The position numbers were made by a program, and so were the translations under genes. This document shows positions 57,640 through 64,000 of a stretch of DNA of 64,000 nt, one piece after another (positions within the stretch are counted from its first letter, which is position 1; the number at the start of each line of letters is the position of its first letter). This DNA is from Amphibalanus amphitrite (taxonomy: Eukaryota; Arthropoda; Thecostraca; Balanomorpha; Balanidae): the NCBI RefSeq assembly GCF_019059575.1, contig NW_024881980.1, positions 248,001-312,000 on the forward strand, in the 5' to 3' direction. The notes under the pieces are model-generated. The model ran no database searches and had not been told where the DNA came from. It saw nothing but the letters and a program-made list of their open reading frames with translations.

Positions 57640-58612
57640 CACTCGCCGGCCCGGACCTATAAGTTTTCTACATACGCGCCGGCCGAGGGGGCGGGGAGCA
57701 GGTACGACCCCCCTCGCCATTTTGCCCCAGGTGGAGCTAGCGCGTCGCGGAAAAAACGAGCGTGTGCGCCGTTACGAGACGCAGAGATCGATACCCGATT
57801 TTAAGGTCCTAGGTCAACCGTTGACCTAAGGTCAAGTCAAGTGCCTCAAGGCACAGTTCCATTTTTGGTGAATAACTTCGCAAAAAAACAGCCACAGAGC
57901 CGCGATTTTGCCAGCATCGTGTTAGCCTCTCTCAGGCGCGTCGAATGATATACTTTTTGTTTGGGTGAGGTAAACTTAGAGTGTTGACCTCGGGTCACGG
58001 TCAGGTCAGCGCCCCCAGGTCACGAAATTGGTCGAATGAGGTCATGTCTCATATCCTTCGATTCGGAAGGTCTTCCTGAGTCCATTGGTGGCTTTCCCGA
58101 CTCGCTAGCTCAATTTGATCGGTAGTTATTGACGAAAAACTAATATGACCCTTATAACGTCATAAATGACGTCGCGCAAGGTCAACATTGCAAAAGTGAC
58201 GCATCGAACCTTGCAAGGAGTGCATGAAATCACGATTCGGTGTGCTTGAGATAGTTGGAGATCGTTCCCGGCGCCAGAAAAAGTTTTCAGTTTATCCCCA
58301 TTGACTTATACCTAATGGTGAGGTCACGAAAATGACCTGACCTCATATGACCTTAAGACAATCCGAGATGTACAAGTTGTGGAGACTTCTAATGGATACT
58401 AGGTCCTGCAAGGTTCATTTCCCTGTGAAATCTCCTCTGGCAGTGAGGGCGTTGCGAAGTTGCGACATCTGAAGACCGTGCAGAGGTTCACTTATCAGTG
58501 ACCTGATCTGACCCGAAAATGCGGTTGGTGTCAAAAGATCCGGCTTGATTCAAAGGTCAGGTATGCCAAGCTTCAGCTCTCTATCGCCGGCGTGTTCGGA
58601 GCTATCGCGAAA

Positions 58613-58667
<55 letters not shown>

Positions 58668-58703
58668 AGGGGCGGCACCCCCCCCCCCCCCGGCCGGCGA
58701 GGG
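57640..58703. mobile_element. TTAA-flanked G/C-hairpin element, copy 8
   Basis: TTAA lies at 57636-57639 and 58704-58707. The ends are CACTCGCCGGCC (first base changed) and CCGGCCGGCGAGGG. A (TA)n tract sits near the right end. AGGTCA hexamers fill 57805-58350. Confidence 0.8.
58614..58664. repeat. (TA)n microsatellite
   Basis: Pure TA, just inside the right hairpin of TTAA copy 8. Confidence 0.95.
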
Positions 58704-60186
58704 TTAAAGCCCTCAGAGACCAGTACAGGGCCTGCAAAGAGCAGTTTGAGACTTGGGCCATCAGAGGCTAATGTGGGTCCTTACAGGCCAGCATGGGCCC
58801 TCAGAGGTCAGTGTGGGACCCTAAAATGCCGGCATGGGCCGGCGTTGGACCCCAGAGGCCAGCAGAAGGCCCTCAAAACCAAGATGGGCCTCTGAGGCCA
58901 GCATCGGTCTTCAGAATCCAGTGCAAGGCCCTCAGAGGCTAATGTGGGTCCTTACAGGCCAGCATGGGCCGTTAGAGGTCAGTGTGGGACCGTAACAGAC
59001 CGGCATGGGCCGGCGTTGGACCCCTAAGGCCAAGATGGACCCTCAGAGGCCGATGCAGACCCTTAGAGGCCGGCATCGGGTCTCCAGAATTCAGTGCGGG
59101 GCCCTCAGAGGCACCTAAAGGCTAGTCTTGAGACCCCAGAGACAGAAATGAGGCCACCAGAGGCCGGTGTGAGGCCCTCAGACGTCGGCTGGGCCCTTGA
59201 GGCCGGTTTAGGGGCCCTCAAATGCCAGTGGAGGACCCTCAGAGGTCAATGTGGGTTCTCTGAGGTCAATGTGGGCGCTTGACCGCCATTGAAGGGCCCT
59301 CCGAGATCAGTGTAGGACCCTCAAAGACTGGTTTGGAAGCTGTTAATAGCTGGCGTGGGATTCTTGAGCCTCGTGACAATCGAATAAGTGCCAGAGCCCC
59401 ATACGCCCATGGGGGCCCATTGTTTGTTTGGGGGGGGGGGCAAATAGAGGGGCAGATACAGACATTGCTAGCCCCCAGCCTGTTTGAACCGAGGCGGGGG
59501 CACGGTCACCCTGGCCCCCAGCTAGTACGCCTTTGACGAACTATGCCAACCCCATGAAGCAGATCTGGTCAAGCGTTGGTCGTTTGTATACGCATTCTCC
59601 TGCACCGTGCTAGTATTGTCTTTATACCTTTTCAGTGCTCGCTGTCCCGTATATCGTAATCAACAAAATGCTGCGGCACCAGGACTCACAGTCTTGTCTC
59701 TGATATGGTTTTCTTCATTGAGTGAAGGAAATTGCGGTCAATAACGCTGTAGAAACAAAAGGGAATCTTCACTAAAGGGCAAGCTGAATAGTTGTCAAGT
59801 TCTGGTGTTTAGGGTACCGGGTGGTAGGTACAGATAGACACTTAAGTCAGCAAAAAGTGGGGGGGGGCCAGTTAACATTGCTGGCCCCCCCACCTCCGAA
59901 AGTGGGGGGGCCATGGCCCCCCCGGCCCCCCCTGTTCCTACGCCTATGGCACCGTCCGGTGGTAGGGACCGTCCGGCCGTCCGGTGAGAGTGACTGCCCG
60001 GTGGGAGTGGTCGGCCGGTGGGAGTGTGTTTTACCGTCCGGTGGGAGTGTGTTTTTGTGGTGGGAGAGTCCGATGGGAGTATTGTTGCCGTCCGATGGAG
60101 GTGTTGCTGTCGTCCGGTGGGAGTGGCGTCCGGTGGGAATGTCCTGGTCCCTGCAGTGGGAGTGGCGTCCGGTGGGTACCGGTAAT

Positions 60187-61898
60187 ACCTGCCGGCTCGC
60201 CGTGGCCCGCTGCCCGCTGGAGCGCGCTGTCTGGCCAAAGGCCAGCATAAACATAGTCCTGCTGGCCGCGCTGGAACGCCGGGGCACGACCGGGGGGGGG
60301 GGGGGGCAGACGCCTGTTTTGGCCGAACTCCGACCGCCCTCGCCGCCGCCGGCCAGGCAGCCGTCAGCACCGCCCAGCCGCCCGTAAATAGGAAAATAGA
60401 CGGGAAGTTTTGTGCTGTTTTTAGCTCTGTCGTCTGCTCGAAATTGATTCTGAGGTTTTGTTTTCGATGACACTACTTGAAACTTAGGAACATTTTCAAA
60501 GTTGCCAAGAAATTGCCACCGTTCATTTTCAACAAGTGACATCATTTGATCTTTCCCATTTACCTAGGGATCATCTGAATTCTGAGCATCCTTGGATTTA
60601 TGAATGGACGATAACGGAATTTTCCAGTAGAGCTGGGTCAAATAGCCCCAAACCATGTTTTATGTGCAACATTATTTGTTTTGGCCTGTGGGCTGTGGTT
60701 GGCCTTATCAAGCTGTCAATCAACCATTGATAGGCAGTAGGCACACGCCCGCTGGATCTTTTCCAATTTAATCAATTGCTCTATCGCCTCTGATGCTCTC
60801 AATGAAACTGTTTGCCGAGCAAACTTCAACTTTGTTTTGTCTGCCGGAAATGGTCAGTTATTGAAAGCCAGAGTTTAAATGGACACTCCTACTCCGATTC
60901 AGCGGATGTGTATGAAGCTGTCGATCCTATCTATCGCTAAACCACAGCGGTTGCCTGACAGGCTTTGCCTAACCCATGGCGTTTAACGTCAGAACTTAGG
61001 CCGTCTCAAATGTATCCACCGCTCACAAACCTCACTGATGCGCCTCCGGGCCAGTCGTGACGTCATGTGTTATCGTTCCGTTCCGTTCCGTTCCGTTCCG
61101 TTTATTGAATATAATTTGGGATCACACATTGAACAATTTATAATTTATGGCACTGTCAAACGGGATTGGTCGGATAAGGATTCACGTGTTGGTTTTGTTA
61201 GAATACGGACAGTCAGTGTTAAAGGTTATATTGGGGAGTTTGACAGTGCCTAACCAGACGGTAACGCAAAGACGAGATCAAAAAGACGAGTCAGCGGTCG
61301 TTCCAGAGAGCGGCGACCCAGCACCGCCGCCGAGCGTGGCGGTCATCTGGCACCCGGCGCCAAGCACCAGCCGGGCCTAGGTCGATGGGGATAATGTCCG
61401 CTCCACCGGCGGCGCCACCCCACAGTAGCACGATATTACAGCCAGCTGCCAAGTCATGAGGGGGGTATCGTCACCGGCTGCCTCAGCGGCTCCCAGGTGC
61501 CGGTCACCGCACATCCGGCGGTGACCGGATGTGCGGTGATCAATAACACAGATCGTGGCGTCATCTGTGTTATTGAAACGACGTCTTTCTAAATCCCCGT
61601 GTCTGGCCGTGAGCGCTGACTTTGAAGGGGCGCCGCGCCCAAGCAGTGACACATTCACCGCTCTGGGGCTCTACCTACTGTCCCTAGCCTTGATCCTGAG
61701 CACGGCGAAACGGAGCTGTCAGTGGCGCGGGCAGGGTGAAATTAGAGCAAATCGGCGGCGAACTGGGGCCTGAGGTGATCAAGGTTGAAGTTTATTCAGG
61801 ACAGTGGTCAACAGAAGGACGGGATTAGGAGGAGGACAGATAGGACGGTTGGTGGCTAGACCTGAACGGTCTGGTTAGGATGGAACTATCACTAATCC
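60187..61898. other. GC-rich then mixed sequence with hairpins, no gene supported
   Basis: 60200-60390 is a GC-rich open stretch with no recognised product. A (GTTCC)n run lies at 61075-61102. Paired perfect hairpins lie at 61505-61576. A CAGTGGCGGATCC word, a frequent transposon end, begins near 61899. Confidence 0.4.
61505..61576. repeat. Two adjacent perfect 14-bp hairpins
   Basis: CACCGCACATCCGG/CCGGATGTGCGGTG has a 6-nt loop (61505-61538). It is followed at once by TCAATAACACAGAT/ATCTGTGTTATTGA with a 9-nt loop (61540-61576). Confidence 0.85.
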
Positions 61899-61964
61899 AG
61901 TGGCGGATCCAAGGGGGGGGGGGGGTCACATGGGTCATGGCCCCCCTTGAGGCCCGGGGGCCCA

Positions 61965-63390
61965 AAGACCTGCCAGGGGCACCACCGGCCTATCAGGGGT
62001 ATCACAGTCCTGACAGGGGCACCACAGGACCGCCAGGGGCACCACAGGCCTAGCAGGGACACCACGGGCCTGGTGCCCCTGGGCCCTGACAGGACTGTAA
62101 CGCCCCTGACAAGCCTGAAGTGTCCCCGGCAGGCACGTGGTGCCCCTGACAGGCCTGAGGCGCCCCTGCAAGGCCGGTGGTGCCCCTGGCAGGCCTGTGG
62201 TGTCCATGGCAGGCCTGTGGTGCCCTTGCTAGGCCTCTGGTGCCCCTGACAGGCTTGTAATGCCCCTGGAAGGACTGTGGTGCCCCTGGGCTCTGACAAG
62301 CCTGAGGTGCCCCTGACAGGCCAGTGGTGCCCTTGCTAGGCCTGTGGTGCCCCTGGCAGGCCTCTGGTGCCCCTGACAGGCTTGCGGTGCCCTTGGAAGG
62401 ACTGTGGTGTCCCTGGGCCCTGACAAGCCTGAGGTGCCCCTGACAGGCCCGTGGTGCCCTTGTTAGGCCTGTGGTGCCCCTGGCAGGCCTCTGGTGCCCT
62501 TGCTAGGTCGCTGGTGCCCATGGCAGACCTCTGGTGCCCTTGCTAGGCCGCTGGTACCCCTGCGCCCGGAGAGGACTGGTGCCCCTGAAAAGTCTGAAGT
62601 GCCCCTCGGCAGGCCCGTGGTGCCCCTGACAGGCCCAAGGTGCCCCTGCGAGGCCGGTGGTGCCCCTGGCAGACCTCTGGTGCCCCTGACAGACCTCTGG
62701 TGCCCCTGGCAGGTCTGTGGTGCCCCTGGCAGGTCTGTGGCGCCCCTGGCAGACCTGTGTTGACTGGTGCCCCTGCTAGGGCGCTGGTGCCCCTCACAGA
62801 CCTGTGGTGCCCCTGGGCCTTGACAAGCCTGAGATGCTTGGCTATGACAGGCTCGTGGTGCCCCTGATAGACCAGTGGTGCCCTTGCTAGGCCTGTAGTG
62901 CCCCTGGCAGGCCTCTGGTGCCCCTGCTACCCCTGCGCCCGGAGAGGACTATGGTGCCCCTGAAAAGCCTGAAGTGCCTCTCGACAGGCCCGTGGTGCCC
63001 CTGGGCCCTGACAGGCCCAAGTTACCCCTGCGAGGTCGGTGGTGCTCCTGGCAGGCCTCTGGTGCCCCTGGCAGGTCTGTGGTGCCCCTGGCAGGCCTGT
63101 GTTGACTGGTGCCCCTGCTAGGCCGCTGGTGCCCCTCACAGGCCTGCGGTGCCCCTGGAAGGACTGTGGTGCCCCTGCCCCTAGGGGTGCTCATGGACCC
63201 AACAGGCCCGTTGAGCCCCTGACAGGCCTGTCGTGTATACTTGCTAGACCTGTGGTGCCCCTGCTTCCTGGCAGGCCTGTGGTGCCCCTGGCGGGCCTGT
63301 GGCGCCCCTACAAGGCCGTAGGTGCCCCTGACAGATTTGTGGCGTCCCTGGAAGGACTTTGGTGCCCCTGACAAGCCTGAAGTGTCAAGG
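61965..63390. repeat. 20-bp GC-rich minisatellite with an orientation switch
   Basis: Units of TGGTGCCCCTGGCAGGCCTG, with a 27-bp variant containing GGGCCCTGACAAG, fill about 1.3 kb. The first few units (61965-62068) are in the opposite orientation. Long open frames on both strands are by-products. Confidence 0.9.
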
Positions 63391-63437
63391 ACAGACCCTT
63401 TAGACGCCAGGGTCAAGTTCGTCGGACTGACAACGAT

Positions 63438-63645
63438 TTGCTTACCTGATAACGTGGCTCCATATCAAAGCGTACAAAATCCTAGCATACAATCATTAAA
63501 ACATACAAAATCGTAACATACAACGCGCAAAACCTACAAAACAGGCCGGGTAGGGGACAGTCAAAACATACAAAAGCGCAGCGTACAAAATCGTATCATA
63601 CAAAAGCGCAAGGTACAAAATCGTTTCACACAAAAAGGCAGGAGA
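63438..63645. repeat. Short tandem motifs CATACAAAATCGTA
   Basis: About ten loosely spaced copies of TACAAAA(T/G)CG, roughly 17-20 bp apart. Confidence 0.65.
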
Positions 63646-63881
63646 TAATTAATGACATTAATTAAAGTACGCATCATGCAAAACCGTTCCACATTAATTT
63701 TCATCATTTCGTCGTCCTTGAGATGTCAATTTTCACATGGATCAAAACCTACAATTTCCACTGCGCTTCGAGCGACATCTTTGTTACAGGTTTGCGCAGT
63801 TACGAAACTTTCCTCTAGAGGCCTCCTCTGTCAACGCACAGGCAGGCTTCGCACAGCCAATGTTTTTTGCTTGTTTATACA

Positions 63882-64000
63882 GTGAGCGCCGGTCTCGGAG
63901 CGGCGGGGCGTCCCGGTGCCGCCGCCGTTCCCTCCCTCAGGCCGGGCAATGTTTCCCCTCCTCCGTAGACGGCGCGGCCCCGCAGGAAACGGCCAAGGCC
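63882..64000 (+). CDS. Possible exon running off the window (tentative)
   Basis: After a plausible acceptor (TATACAG) a GC-rich frame reads ERRSRSGGASRCRRRSLPQA and stays open to the window end. No family is recognised and GC-rich DNA often stays open by chance. Confidence 0.2.

Larger units (their letters stand above)
57580..59340. repeat. CAGAGGCC minisatellite, about 30-bp period
   Basis: Imperfect units of CCCTCAGAGGCCAGTGTGGG type occur at 57585-57635 and 58708-59340. The TTAA element at 57640-58703 splits the array. Confidence 0.7.

Noticed and set aside
59795-60545. 190- to 230-codon frames over the GGTGGGAGTG minisatellite and GC-rich flank
   Set aside because: Open on both strands, repetitive, and interrupted historically by insertions. 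The GC-rich end (60200-60390) could be an exon but nothing supports it.
61892-63416. Many collagen- or mucin-like open frames in both strands (GTTGLPGAPQACQGH type)
   Set aside because: They are by-products of a 20-bp minisatellite that cycles through all frames. The orientation switch and lack of a start context argue against a gene.

Overview
This window is a stretch of an invertebrate nuclear genome, most likely an arthropod and perhaps a crustacean. The evidence is spliced genes with GT-AG introns, long introns full of DNA transposons and microsatellites, and three genes of arthropod type. The species cannot be named from the sequence alone. No rRNA gene, operon, CRISPR array or phage-like gene cluster was seen. 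Coding regions were assembled by hand from splice sites, reading phase and family similarity, because most exons are short.

Three protein-coding genes lie in tandem on the + strand. (1) About 2335-13433 holds a rhodopsin-family GPCR of the Tre1/Moody clade: nine coding exons joining exactly in phase to 386 residues, including a 14-base microexon that carries the start of the NRF (DRY-equivalent) motif. (2) 23971-31363 holds Enabled (Ena/VASP): EVH1, Gln-rich and Pro-rich core, G-actin and F-actin sites and tetramerisation helix. Only the first few codons are missing. (3) 33710-48158 holds the dynein-2 (intraflagellar transport) light intermediate chain: ten coding exons, 636 residues. The first 272 residues are an unusual extension with a 17-residue repeat, and an internal ATG at 34787 would give a 364-residue protein of normal family length. 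The genes act separately: guidance receptor signalling, actin-filament elongation and ciliary transport.

The rest is mobile and repetitive DNA. The main family is a set of elements of about 0.9-1.35 kb, flanked by TTAA, with ends CCC(T/G)CGCC. Each end carries a subterminal G-run/C-run hairpin, and the interior is crowded with AGGTCA/TGACCT hexamers. Clear copies are at 1-881 (cut by the window edge), 7049-8232, 14276-15461, 37755-38659, 42842-44019, 44118-45026, 51786-53129 and 57640-58703, with a relic near 10590-10790. Other elements with defined ends include hAT-like elements with 8-bp target duplications, Harbinger-like elements with 3-bp duplications, Tc1/mariner relics flanked by TA, and an E-box-rich inverted-repeat family. 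Several unrelated families share one feature: arrays of short palindromes or hexamers that look like transcription-factor sites (AGGTCA, CACGTG, TGACTC, GACGTC, AACGTT).

Nested insertions are common and several can be ordered from empty sites inside the window. The 53.5-60.2 kb block is a minisatellite split by successive insertions. The 15.6-18.6 kb block is a duplication whose two copies were each invaded by a different transposon. From 61.9 to 63.4 kb lies a 20-bp minisatellite that changes orientation. Separately, exon-intron junctions in two of the three genes lie inside tandem repeats that copy the splice site itself.
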